A stretch of DNA of 64,000 nucleotides from Ciona savignyi. Its lineage: Eukaryota > Chordata > Ascidiacea > Phlebobranchia > Cionidae. This document shows, piece by piece, positions 1 to 13,400 of the stretch (positions are counted from its first letter, which is position 1; each line of letters opens with the position of its first letter). Below the pieces are notes generated by a model, which was given only the letters and a program-made list of their open reading frames with translations, did no database searches and was not told where the DNA came from. The position numbers and the translations under genes were made by a program. The DNA is taken from NCBI GenBank assembly GCA_000149265.1, contig CH003266.1, positions 1,725,751-1,789,750 on the forward strand, given 5' to 3'.

Positions 1-1115
1 ATGTAATCGCAAATAAGGTGAATTTTAATAATATTTTTTTGAAAAATGGCGTGGTGGTGCAGCCTTTTGACGTTTTATAGCAATACTCCCTATGATGTCA
101 TAGTTGATTTGCGTCAACCATTGTGTCCCTCCAATGGCCATTTTTTATCTCTGTCGCAACATCCAACGTACAGCACATCCACCATGCTGAACTGAGATCT
201 CAGACTTTTATAAAATTTTAGATTTGAATATTTCTAACCACGCTGACTTGTGCATTGCGATATTCCTCTTGTTTGAGGCAAAGCTTTCACTTAGATGTAG
301 AACCCTATAAACCAGGAATGGTGAACTTTTATAATTTATCGATTTAAAAATTGTAAATTTCCCCCATCTGCCATTGTCTGTCCCTTCCATGTTTAAAGCC
401 CAAGTCAAACTAATAACGGTTACAATCTGCAATCAACATTCTTAATGTTACTGAACCATGTTTTAATTAATAGCCAAACTAAGAACCACTTACTGTGGAT
501 AAGATAAAAATGAACCGCGTACTTTTAAACAAATACTTTGTAAATATTCTCTTGAATTTGCCAAGTTACTAAACTGACGTACTGATATTCGCTGTGAGTA
601 TTTTACTGCATGATTTCGGCAATGTGTCAAGTTAGTTGTCACTCTAAAGTTACTTCTCTCATATACATACATATATACTGGTTCTATTAAAATAATTGAA
701 CAGCTGAAAGTGTATGAAATATTGTTAACTTGCCATTTTGTGTACTAATATGGTTGCTATGGGTATATTTTAACAGGACATTGAAGAGTATTAGTTAGTG
801 TGGCTAAATAAATTGCCGTGAGTTTTCCAAGTGTCTGTAAACTATTCCTCTTTTCGGTAGTGTGCCATAAGCCTAAAAGCCCATAGGTTATACTAAAACA
901 GGAGGAATGTATCAATCATTAACACAATTTTATAGCTTCGTTACCCGAAAGTCGTACGAAATATGACGATTGCCCAAGTGATACCGCCCATTGAATTTTC
1001 CCATGTGAAAAACAAATCTTGCCCGAAAAACTGCCAGTAATCAATTTAGCTCCCATGCTGGAATTGGCAGCTTGAATTCAACTAATACTTTTATACACAA
1101 ACATTCAAATCATCT
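1..1115. other. Left flank, no gene seen
   Basis: AT-rich sequence downstream of the CFAP251 stop codon. Only short open frames lie here, all overlapped by stops in other frames and lacking splice signals or family resemblance. I see no gene, tRNA or clear mobile element. Confidence 0.5.
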
Positions 1116-1121
1116 GACGCT

Positions 1122-1386
1122 GAATCTAAATTTGTAAATAAAACTACAAAATATATTCTTTATGAATCTAAATTTGTAAATAAAACTTTACAAAATATCT
1201 TCTTTATGAATCTAAATTTGTAAATAAAACTACAAAATATCTTCTTTATGAATCTAAATTTGTAAATAAAATTTTACAAAAAAATCTTCTTTATAAATCT
1301 AAATTTGTAAATAAAACTTTACAAAAAATCTTCTTTATGAATCTAAATTTGTAAATAAAACATATATACAAAATATCTTCTTTATT
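1122..1386. repeat. Six-copy tandem repeat of about 44 bp at the CFAP251 3' end
   Basis: Six head-to-tail copies of a 42-47 bp unit containing GAATCTAAATTTGTAAATAA followed by a variable ACTTTACAAAATATCTTC block. On the minus strand the array begins where the CFAP251 3'UTR should end. The AATAAA reading on the minus strand at 1381-1386 overlaps the edge of the first unit. Confidence 0.9.
1381..1386 (-). promoter_or_regulatory. Likely poly(A) signal of CFAP251
   Basis: AATAAA on the minus strand about 36 nt after the TGA stop at 1422-1424. It gives a very short 3'UTR. Confidence 0.55.
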
Positions 1387-1421
1387 TACCCAATTCCACA
1401 ATTAAAAAACAAACAAAATAA

Positions 1422-4400
1422 TCAGCTTGTTGTGTCGTACAAATTCAATCCCAGCACCTCGCTTGCGAAAAGATTTGCTGTCACGAACTCTGGAAGAGCT
1501 TCCTCCAAATCTTTGCTTGCAGCTTCGTAATCCATGGTTCCCCCATCCAACCCCCCTTCGGGGTGGAACCCCAGCAAACTGGTAAGGCATTCTGCCAACT
1601 CATGCTCTGTCATGTGCTCTCCTGCGTGGAAAGTGTGGCTTGTTAGCTTAATTGGTTCGACCACATACTAAAAGGTTGGATTGAAACCAGCCGCTTGCTA
1701 AACAGTGTGTACTTGGTCAAAAAACTTTGCAGACATCCCTCAAGCCTTGTGGAAAATAGGTGAACCTAAACAGTACAAATCCGATATAGTTTTAGTTTAT
1801 TTTTTGTTTCCACAATGAAAACATGAAACAGGACTATTGATAAAACTTTGGAAAACGGCAAAATGACAGTCGTTAGAACACGTCTAAAAAAAGCAAGAAA
1901 TTATTAAAATTTGGTATAATTAGATGTGACCTGGCTAAACCCAAATAAAAATAAATAAATATAAATTAAAAAAATAACTAATTGTTTATAAACAAAAATT
2001 ACACTATTACACTAATATTATACACTGTAATAGCGCTGATAAACCGGCACTGGTAATTGGAAAATTGCCGAAGTGATGATGCTCTCAGCATTATTTACCC
2101 ACAAGGAAGACCCAAATAAAAGGATGTCCCCGTGGCAGCACAAATAATAACTTCAACACAAACCTTTTCTCTGCAATATGGCCAGCAATTCGCTACGGTC
2201 GACTGCACTGTCACCTCCACTTTGCCGCCCAAGTATGTCAAATGCGTTACAGATTTCATCAGGTGAGAGCCCGAAGGCTGGTCGGTGGTTGATGTATACT
2301 GAGGGGTTACAACAGTAATCAGAATATGTTTCTTACATTTTTGATAAACTTCATTTGAATAATTCGTCACGAGAGGTTTGTTGGAACTGAGATTACTCAT
2401 TTAATAGGTTCGACCGGTTAGTCTGGTGGTTTAGTGTGACGCCTTTCAACGAAAGGTTGTGAATTCGAAACCGGTCGCTCGCTAGTCGGTTGTGTCTTTG
2501 GGCAAGGCATTTAACAGACATTTCCTGAACCCATCGGATTAATGGGTTCTACTGAATTAAAGAAACAGTGAATCATACACAACACACTGCAGTAGCTATG
2601 GTTACCCGACGGTGGGCGCACGGCGATCTGATGATTGCCTTAACTCCTTGGTTTTTCTATTTACGGGGATAAACATGTATATTCTATTCTATCCTAATAT
2701 TTTTATGGATGATATAGTTAGTTTAACTTTTATTCACATAAGTGTAAAATTGAAAGGTGTAATACATAGCAGATTGTCAGATTACTAAATATCCACAATC
2801 AGTAGACATTGAAATCGCGAATATTATTATTTCATAATTATTTGTCACTTGGCCGGCTAGCATTTCTTATTTGTACTTTGTGCGGTTACCACAATTCGAA
2901 TTTACGTTTAATTTAACTTTGAAAATCTAAACCAGTCGCATTCAGTCTACAAGGTCGTGGTGTTAGCAACTCTATTTCGGTAATTGATTTTTGATGTTAT
3001 CTTTCAGTGGCAAAACAAATTTAAGTATTTAAACAAGTATATACTGCGTACTGAACAAAAGATTGTGTAAAAAGGGCTGTGAATATTCAGTAAGTGTTTT
3101 GCGTTATAATTCGCCTTTTTTCAACCATATTCAAATTTATTATTGTTTACAGAAAACGTTACTAAACGGAACAATAAAAAGGGATTCAAAATAAAACGTC
3201 CTCGTCAATCCGTCAAGTATCAGTTAATGAAAATTTCTAAGCCAATCAAACAAAGACAGTACACAGGAAAATATAGACGCTTGACAATCTGGCGGCTACA
3301 TAGAGGATAATTCTCAGTAGTTTATTAAACTAAATGAACAATATTTAATCATTACATGCTTTTTATCATTTTGTATAGTTTCTTCTTCTTTAACTTCGTA
3401 AAACTAGCGATTGAATCGGTTTCGATTGGCAAAAACATGGTATTATGGCATCTTAGAGGGATTCGATAATAGCTGTATATTATATTTTTACAAAGATTTT
3501 CATAAGGTGCAACGAATCGCGTTTGATAGGATGTTAAATATAGCTACTGGGTGTGGGGTTCGAACCCACGCGGACACTTGTCCATTGGAACTTAAGTCCA
3601 ACGCCTTAACCACTCGGCCAACCCAGTCCACGCTTTAAGCGTTATTAACATTTTGTGGTGAGTCTAAAGAAACCAATGTATATATATTTAACCAATATAA
3701 ATTAATGCTTTCATTAATACACAGAAAGACCCACGTTTTGACGGAATCTGCATCCAACGTTTTTTTTATATCAAGCTATATTAAGATAGTCCGTTTTGTT
3801 AAAGGAANNNNNNNNNNNNNNNNNNNNNNNNNNNNNNNNNNNNNNNNNNNNNNNNNNNNNNNNNNNNNNNNNNNNNNNNNNNNNNNNNNNNNNNNNNNNN
3901 NNNNNNNGTCAGTAACTGTTTTGCGTCATAATTCGCCTTTTTTCAACCATATTCAAATTTATTATAGGTTTACAGAAAAACGTTACTAAACGGAACAATA
4001 AAAAGGGATTCAAAATAAAACGTCCTCGTCAATCCGTCAAGTATCAGTTAATGAAAATTTCTAAGCCAATCAAACAAAGACAGTACACAGGATAATATAG
4101 ACGTTTGACAATCTGGCGGCTATATTTGGTTTTTGAATATGGTTGAAAAAAGGCGAATTATAACGCAAAACACTTACTGAATATTCACAGCCCTTTTTAC
4201 ACAATCTTTTGTTCAGTACGCAGTATATACTTGTTTAAATACTTAAATTTGTTTTGCCACTGAAAGATAACATCAAAAATCAATTACCGAAATAGAGTTG
4301 CTAACACCACGACCTTGTAGACTGAATGCGACTGGTTTAGATTTTCAAAGTTAAATTAAACGTAAATTCGAATTGTGGTAACCGCACAAAGTACAAATAA

Positions 4401-7400
4401 GAAATGCTAGCCGGCCAAGTGACAAATAATTATGAAATAATAATATTCGCGATTTCAGACATTCTAACAGTTTTTGTTCAAACATTTAACACACATAGGT
4501 TGTTAAGGTCCCTTATTTTTCCAGCACAAAAATACATATTTTTAAAGCTGACTATGTGTAGCAATGCCGATACAAGCAGCATGAAGAAGCCAGGAGCTAA
4601 ATCAGGCATGGGCAACATGCGGCCTGCAGGCCGGGTCCGGCCCGTGAAAGGATTTTGACCGGCCCGCAGACTATGTATCTAACCATACCCTGTAATTATG
4701 ATATTGAATACTATTCATGTAATAATCCGGCCAACCAAGAACTTCATTTTCCCGCATCTGCCGACTAGAGAAGTTGCCCACCCCTGGAGCTAAATACATG
4801 GAACTTACATTTGATGAAAGACCCCAGATTAATGGTGTCCACATATTCTCCGCTGTCCACATATCGGCTGAACTTCACCTCGTTAAGCATGTCTTCAATC
4901 TAAAAGAATGTTCATTGTTACCCAATATCCACTGCATACCACCTCTGTGTAACAATTGTGAACGGACAAAAGCATTTTATTTTATTTCATTGAAACCATG
5001 CAAAAAAAGATATATTTTTTTATTGACTAGATCAGGGATGTCCAACCTGCGGCCTGCTAGTCATTTTCACTCCAAGTAGTATTTCGATCTTTGAATCTTA
5101 GCCTAATTAAAATGTATCAGTCAGCTTTTAGGGACGCAGTAATAGTCGGCTATGGGAGCAACAGGAATACAGGATTAAATATTAATATAAGACTCTGTGG
5201 CCCATTGAATTAATAGGTTCTGTGGCCCATTGAATTAATAGGTTCTGTGGCCCATTGAATTATTTCAAGTGACAATGCGGCCCACTACAATTAAAGGTTG
5301 GACATCCCTGGACTAGATACACGCACTTCTCATGTATAAATCAACCCTAAAAAGATGTGATTATTCAATATACCTCCACCTTAAAACATGATTGGGATAA
5401 CACAAGTCCCTGAACTGCATAGCGCGTGTTCGCTATATCGCTACAGTTAACACACAGGCAATCATTAGCAATGTCCGTTAAGTGTCTTGCCCAAGAACAA
5501 AATCGACTAGCTAGCGACCAGTTTCATACCTGCAATCATTTGGCTAAAAGTCGACACAATAAACCACAAGACTAATCTGTCGGAATTAATCCACTGGGTT
5601 CTGGCAAAGTGCACCGCTTTGGGTGGTTTCAACATTTCGGCCGATGATACAATATTCTGCAAGTGTGTAAACCAGGAATACCAACCTCTTGCTCGCTGGG
5701 GTAGAACCCAAGAGCTCGCATTAGGTACGGAACTTGGTCAAGCTGCACGACGGTTGACGCGGTGCGCTCCTCTGTGGCATTCAAACCTTGGCTCCGGAGT
5801 TGCGCGAAGTAAAAATAATTCTCCAACTCCCCAAACATTTCCCCATCTCTACCTCCCTCTAGCAGACCATAGAATGGGATCAAGTCTTCACCACCAAGGG
5901 CCGCAACAGAGCGCAAGGACCTGCCAAATAAATTATTCTTTATGGTCAATTTAACGATCAGTCTGTTTTATGAATAGTGGAATCCAGTATTAAAATGCAT
6001 ACAATTTCACAAGAATTTAAATGCATACAATTCCACTGGTGGAACCCAATATCAAAATGAATACAAATCCACAAGGTAATTGCCACAATCAAGTGGAAAT
6101 TCATTCGGTTAAAAATTGAGGTGAATGAATGTGAAACACTCTTTAATAGCTCATGCAACTTGACTTAGTGCATAAAGACTTAGTGCATGAAGAATTAGTG
6201 CATGAGGTGGCCACTAAACCTTTACCTTTGCCAGGTATGTTGGTATCAACTCACGTTTGGTTGATGGACCACATGTGCATAATTCTTTTTTTAATAGTTA
6301 CAGGTGAACATTTTATGTGGTCAACATAGGTTCATAGGACTGGAGATTGGTTTATAACAAAAATATAAAAAAATTTTGAAAATTAAAAAAAAGAGAAACA
6401 CTCTTTACAAGCTCCTGTAACTTGACTTAGTGCATGAGGTAGCCACTAAACTCTTGGCAGGTTGGTTTGTAACGACTCACGTTTGGTTGATTGACCACAT
6501 ATGCACACTCGCATCTTTCCCTCCAGTGGTGAAGATAAACTTTCCGTTGTTGGAGCAAGTCAAGCGTGACACACCACTAGGGTGTGCTATTGTTGACACA
6601 GAGCGATGAGGGTTGCCATCTAGTGGAAGAAGTTGAAGTCCAACCTTGTTGTCGGTGGCGTAAGCGAGAAGGCGGTTGGTGGAGGGGTCAGTGTTGGGGG
6701 CAGGGGGAACCACCGACATCCTGTGCAAAGTTCAAATAAGCTTGGTGGACTACATTGCGGCAATAGTAAGATTTGGTGGACAATATATAATAAGATTTGT
6801 ATAGTTGATACAATAGTGTCGTTTTAAGTTATATAATTCTTTTTTGATAGTTACAACCGACATCCTGTGCAAAACCGGCCAGTTGGTCTAGTGGTTAAGT
6901 GCGTCGGCTTTCAATCGAAAGGTTGCAGGTGCGAAACTGGTCGCTAGCTAGACGGTTGTGTCCTTGGGCAAGGCTGTTTACGGACATTGCCTGAACCGAG
7001 CGGATTAATGGTTTCTACCAAATTGAAGGAACGTGTCTATCATATACAACACACTGCAATAGCTTCGGTAACCCGACAGTGGGTGCGAGGTGATCTGACG
7101 ATTGCCCGTGTGTTAACCCCATTGGTTTTCCCATTCACGGGGATAAAGATGAATATCCTATCCTAAAGTTTAAATAAGGTTGGTGGACAATATTGCGGCA
7201 CAATAAGATTTTCATAGTTGTAGTGTCGTTTTAAGTTATATAATTCTTTGTTTAATAATTACAGGGGAACAATTTTTAAATCATATGTTCAACATAGGTT
7301 CATAGGACTCATTCATAGGATTGGTTTATAACATAAATATAAAAATTTTTAAAAATTTAAAAAATATTTGTAAAAAAAAAAAAATTCAAAACTGATCCTG

Positions 7401-10400
7401 GAACTTACAATCTCACTGGCGACCCGTAAGTGGGCCCGAGGAGGGTCTTTCTACACATCTTAGTCGTCGAATTGAAGAGTTTCATCTTGAAATGATCGTT
7501 CCCAACCACAAGGAAGCTCTCCTTTGTCACTGGAGGATACCACTCAATGGAAAGAGGAAGAGCACTCTGTTCGATCCGTTCCACTGAGAGCAATTTTAAG
7601 TCGTCTTTGTGACTTCCACTCAAATTGTACTCAACCTGGTTGGAATATAAAAATAAGTTTTATTTCAATTTAAATTTTACTCAAGGCTTAAATAACATTA
7701 AATTTAATTAGTTAATTTTGATTTAAATTGTTTTGCTGAAATTTATTTCCATTAATGTAAGGTTTAACGGCCACGTCATTTTTTCTCTAACTTGCAATGT
7801 GTCTAGTCACTGATGTGTTTTAACTACTTTAGTTTTGCCAATTTGTCTCTTTAATGTAATGAAGGAGCAAAAAAATAAACTAAACTAAACTAATATAAAA
7901 ATAAATTTTATTTCAATTTTCATGATTTTCTTAGACAGTTGTTGTAAAACTTGGTTGAGTTGATTTGATACAAAATCAATTCTTAGTTTTCAATTTTCAA
8001 TCATTATTTTACTACTGGGTTGGAACAAAATACGACCATGATTTTTTAACTCAAAGTTTTGTTAGAATTGTGTTTTATGACATGTCTATTTAACTTTGCT
8101 ATAGCGACCGTCAATGTTGCGCTTTCAATATGCCGTACAACTTTACATGTTTAAGTAAATAAAGTGGTTTGTGATGTCATACCAAAACCCTGTCTTTCCC
8201 AAGAGTTAACAATCGAGGCTGGTTTGAGTCTAAATCAATTCCGAAGCTTAGATCCTGTATGACATCATAATGAGCTTTGTATCGTCCGAGATACTTCCAT
8301 TGTTTCTCATCGTCGTAAATGAACACAGATGTGGTGAAGCTGCCGTCCTGGGATGAAAGTCAAGCTTTTTAAACGAGTAAACAAATCTGACACAACAAGA
8401 TTTGAAAACAGATTGCCACAGTTAGTTTAGTTTATATTTTGTTTCCACGATGAAAACATTTTGTTTCCACGATGAAACATAAATCAGGACTATTAAAAAC
8501 AAATTCGGAAAACGGTAAAAAACGGCAAAACGACAGACGTTAGATCACATCTAAAAAAAAAAACAATAAGTTATAAAAGTTCGGTAAAATTAGACATCGC
8601 CGCTAAATTATTTAGGATATTCATGTTTTATTTCCCCATTTGTGTAAACTTATTAAACACTTATAGTTCACCGATAGGAAATTAATGATTTCCCAGACAT
8701 TTGAGTCTGAGGGCGGGCAAAACAAACAGATTTGGCCACAGTTAGGATATTCATTTTTTATTCCCCTATTTGTCTAAACTTTTTAAACACCAATAGTTCC
8801 AGATAGGAAATTAATGATTTTCACGGGCATTTGAGACTGAGGGCAGACAAAACTAACAGATTTGGCACAAAGAAAGTATTTCTATCATAATAATAATGAT
8901 AAATAATAATGTGTAATTGTGTATAAAGAGATAAAAATAAAATAAACTAATATGAGTGATTAAATTTATTAGCCATCCATTGTGGTTTACAATGTTTGAT
9001 ACTTTATAAAATATGATATTCTAGAGCAGTGGTTCTTAAACTGGGTTCGATCGAACCCCCCAGGGGTTCGATGAGTCAGTATCAGGGGTTCAGCGGAGAT
9101 TAGGATAAGTTCACTTTAGGCTCAAGTTTTTTAACAGATATATTTTGAATTTCAACGAAGGATTCGGTGAATGCCCGCATAAAACTTGCAGGGTTCGATA
9201 CCTCCAACAAAATTAAGAACCACTGTTCTAGAGGGTAGGAATGGTTTTAAACTGCATAATCTGCACCACTAGCCCAATTAATGCAGCAGTCAGTGGTAGC
9301 CGGCGGTAAATTGAAACTTTGCATTTTAAAGTGCACTCTTGGAACTCCCATGTGGATTTAAAATTCAGCTTGAGATGTCGTTAACTTAAAGTTAAACTTC
9401 AACATTACACCCGCTCCAACAGGTATGATGCGCCATTGACAAAATATTGTTTACAACACCACACAATGCTAAGCAATTAAGGTTGTCAGCTCATGTTATA
9501 ATGTCCACTCTCCCTTATAAAACCAGTCAATAATAAAATTCGGGTCACAAACAGCTTAACTACTTTGTACAGAAAATCGTAGTTACCACTTTAAACCAAC
9601 CTATAAACAAATAGCTACATTGGGATCAATTGAAATTGTCCTGCCGGTTAGCCTGGCAGTTAAGTGCGTCGCATTTCAATCGAAAGGTTGCACATGAGAA
9701 ACTGGTCCTTAGCTACATAGTCGGTTGTGTCGTTGGGCAAGGCACTTTACAGACATTGCCTGAACCCAGCGGATTAATGGGTTCTGCCAAATTAAACGAA
9801 ACGTGTTTATCATATACAACACACTGAAATAGCTCCGGTAACCCGACGATTGGCGCGAGGTGATCTGACGATTGCTCGTGTGTTAACCTTCTTTGTTTTC
9901 CCATTCACGGGGATAAACATGCATATCCTATCCCAAATACTATGAACCATATGAATTAAAATCATAGAAATCAACTAACTCACCGCAGTAGCAAGATATC
10001 TTGAGTTATGCGAGAAAGAACAATGGGTTATGACATCACTAGCGTAATGAAAGCTGGCTTCTTCGACCAATGAGATCGCATCGAGAATAACAACAAGTCC
10101 TGATGTCATGCCAACCGCTGTGGGAACCAATCAAATGTAAGACAATGGTTTTAACACAGGCAGCCGGGTAGCGCAATCGACAGGCACCGAAAGGCTATGT
10201 GATCAAAACCAGTTACTTGCTGAATGGTTATGTCTTTGGACAAGGAAATTTGCAGACATTGATCAGATGGTTCTATTAGAACTGAAGGAATAACTTTTGC
10301 ATATACAAGACACTGCAATAGCTCTGGTAATGGGACAGTGGTCGTAGGGTAAGCTGACTATACCCATGTCATATATTTCCAACTTTTTCCAGTCTCAGAG

Positions 10401-13400
10401 AGAATACATAGTTATCCTTTAACCATGTGTGAAAAGTGCCTCCAGATCTGACAACTAGCAAACACCTCGTTTCGACTGTGTGGCCAATGTATATAAATTA
10501 TGTTGGATGAGATATTAAAAGTTGTAATAGGTGATTAGATATAAGGAATGGTTTTTATAATGTTCTACATTTTTGCTTCTCTAAATTTTATTAAATATCC
10601 TGAGTGAATTAAGATACCGGTACATTGGCTACACCTACAACCTTTCAGCTAATAACATAATGCACCAACATATGCATAAATTACAACTACTATATAGCAT
10701 TCCGTGCTACATTTTCCGGGACATTTGAGTCTGAGGGCGGGCAAAACAAACAGATTAACTTCCTCCAAATATCATACAACTAGCAAACACCTGGTTTCGA
10801 TCCTACAACCTTTCAGCTAATAACATAATGCACTAACATATACATAAATTACAACTACTATAGCACTCCATGTTTGGGTAAAAGTAAGTATCCAAAAACA
10901 ATGTACCAGAATTCATGCAACTTGTAACATTTAAAGCAAATTTTCGATACTTACCTAGTTGAAGCCCGTTGTGGTTGTAAGCTACGCTTTGTACTTTGCT
11001 TCGGTTCTCGAACACTCGTGTGACAACCACCTTCCTGTAGTTAGTGTGTTAGGGTTAGTTGTGACCAGGGGGTGCTGGGTTAAATCCCCAGTTAAGCATT
11101 AGGGGAGAATTCTTAAGTGCATTCGTATGAGCAGGAAAATGTTTAACTTAAATTTTAATGGCATTGGGTTTAAAAGGGAGACTCAACCTAAAATTTTGAC
11201 ACATGTAAATCTTGGAAACTTTTTATGTGCAGATTTGGAGCCATCAACATTTGCCATGAGGCTACAGAATCAAATAACCCTACAAAGTGCATGGATTTTC
11301 CAATGACATGATAATTTCCCCACCCATTTAATTGAGCCATGTTAATCAATATAACCGCCATGCACATTGAAACCCAATGATCTACAAATCCAACTTACTT
11401 TTCAATGTAATCCCAGACTTTCAATACACCCGAATGACTTCCAACACACAGCCATGGTCTGCCATATAAATCACATATTAAGAAGATACGGATAAGATAA
11501 GCATGTTTTCCTGTAAATGGAAAAATGCAAGGGGTTGTTGTCACACATGCAATAACTCGATTACTTGCACCCACCATCCAGACTTATTGTGTTGTATATG
11601 ATTGAGATGTTCTTTTAATTTAGGCAGAACCCGTTAACCCAAAGGTAATGTCTGCTAAGTGCCTTTTCAAGGATACAACCGACTAGCTAGTACCAGTTTT
11701 GAAACTGCAACCCTTCGGCTGAAAGTCGACACCTTAACCCACTGTGCTATACGCTCGGACTATTATTATAATGGTGTAGTTCTAAATAACAAATAGAAAT
11801 CAAAATAAACTAACAATCAAAATAAACAAAATAAAAAAATAATAATTCCAGTAGAAATTATATTTAATACACAGAAATAATGGTTAACCTATAAAAATAC
11901 TAAGAATGTCCTATTAAGCCGGTTTGATTACAAAAACTTCAATAGTCATACTTTATAGGTGACGCAGCGATTGCGTTAACCGCTGAGTCATGTTCGTTGA
12001 ATATCAGCGTGACCTTTGACCCATCTGTCTCAACTCTGATGACCTCAGCAGATTTGGTTGACACCACAAAGTCATTGACGGCAAAAGTTTTGGCGGCAAT
12101 TGTCGCATCGTCGGGGTATTTGTTGGACTCTGGGATTCTGGGAGCACATTGAATGTTAATGACACAACTGTAAGCCCGTTTTTCGCCAATCCGTTCTCTC
12201 GTTTTGCGCGAAAAAAAAAGATTTGAGATGTCATATCCAATCCGATAAAAGGAGCGGTTTTCTGAAACGGATTGGGATTGAATTTAGGCTTAAGAAGTTT
12301 GAAAACTTGTAAAACTGTAAATGCACAACTTAACAGATTAGATTTTAAACTTGTGTGACGTCATTTCAAATCCGTTTGTTTGTTTCATCCGATCCGTTTG
12401 AGCATGCATCATGTAAACAAGCTTACTGTTTGTTATAACAGGACAGGCACGTTACGATAAAAATGATGTCTTTGTATGTGGTTGTAGCCTTGGCCATTGC
12501 ACTTAATACTTAATGTGATTAAATTAAATGAGTTCAAACTAAAAAAATACGGTTAAACATATTACAAAAGCTCCCTGACCCAAATGTTCACAACGTTATC
12601 AAATGAATTATGGTAAAATACAACCCCAGCATACTCATTTGTTTACAAATGTTTTTATTTATCATCTTTTTTACAATTATAATCAAATATAGTTAATTAA
12701 AAACTGCTCGCACCAGTGTTTAATTGAACTAACCAACTAAACAAAACATATTAAAAAGAAGTGGTGCTTTAAAAGATAGGATTTTAATAAAATAAAGTTT
12801 CCTCAAACCGCGGTATTACAGCAGCATGATTGTGTAAATTATATCCAACAACTCGATAAAGTAATTTCACCTGTCTGCTCTAAAGGCTGGGTTGAATCTG
12901 AACGACACTCCTGTTACCGTTCCAACCTTCAGATCTTGGTACCAGTTGATAAGGTTTAGTTGGTTGTCATAGAAACGGACGTGTCCAGCGGTGTCGCCGG
13001 TGACAACAAGATCTTGGGTTCGAGTGAGGCAGGTGAGTGACCGGTCCTTCACGCGCACCAACTTTAACGCTCGTTTCTGTTCCGAACCAACAGTGCCTGC
13101 ATGGTGTATATGTATTACTACTCGACTGTGGGCATGTGGTGTATTAATGTGGATAGGATAGGATAGGGTATTCATGTTTATCCCCGTGAATGGGAAACCA
13201 AGCGGGTTAACACACAGGCAATCGTCAGATCACCTCGCGCTCATCGCTGGGTAACCGGAGCTATTACATTGTGTTGTGCACCTGATGTGCAACTGAGCAA
13301 GCCACTTTACATTGTTATAACACAATGGTAATGGGTGGCATAAATTAAAAGTCATGTCTTATTATTCAAACACTGTAATAGCTTTAACAACTTGCCTGCA

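Noticed and set aside
3705..3989. Open frame across the N gap
   Set aside because: Artefact of translating 100 N.
4671..5079. Open frames across the two hAT elements, including ENEVLG.PDYYMN peptides seen at two loci
   Set aside because: The shared peptides reflect DNA identity of the MITE copies. Frames run across element borders and into CFAP251 exon 20 antisense.
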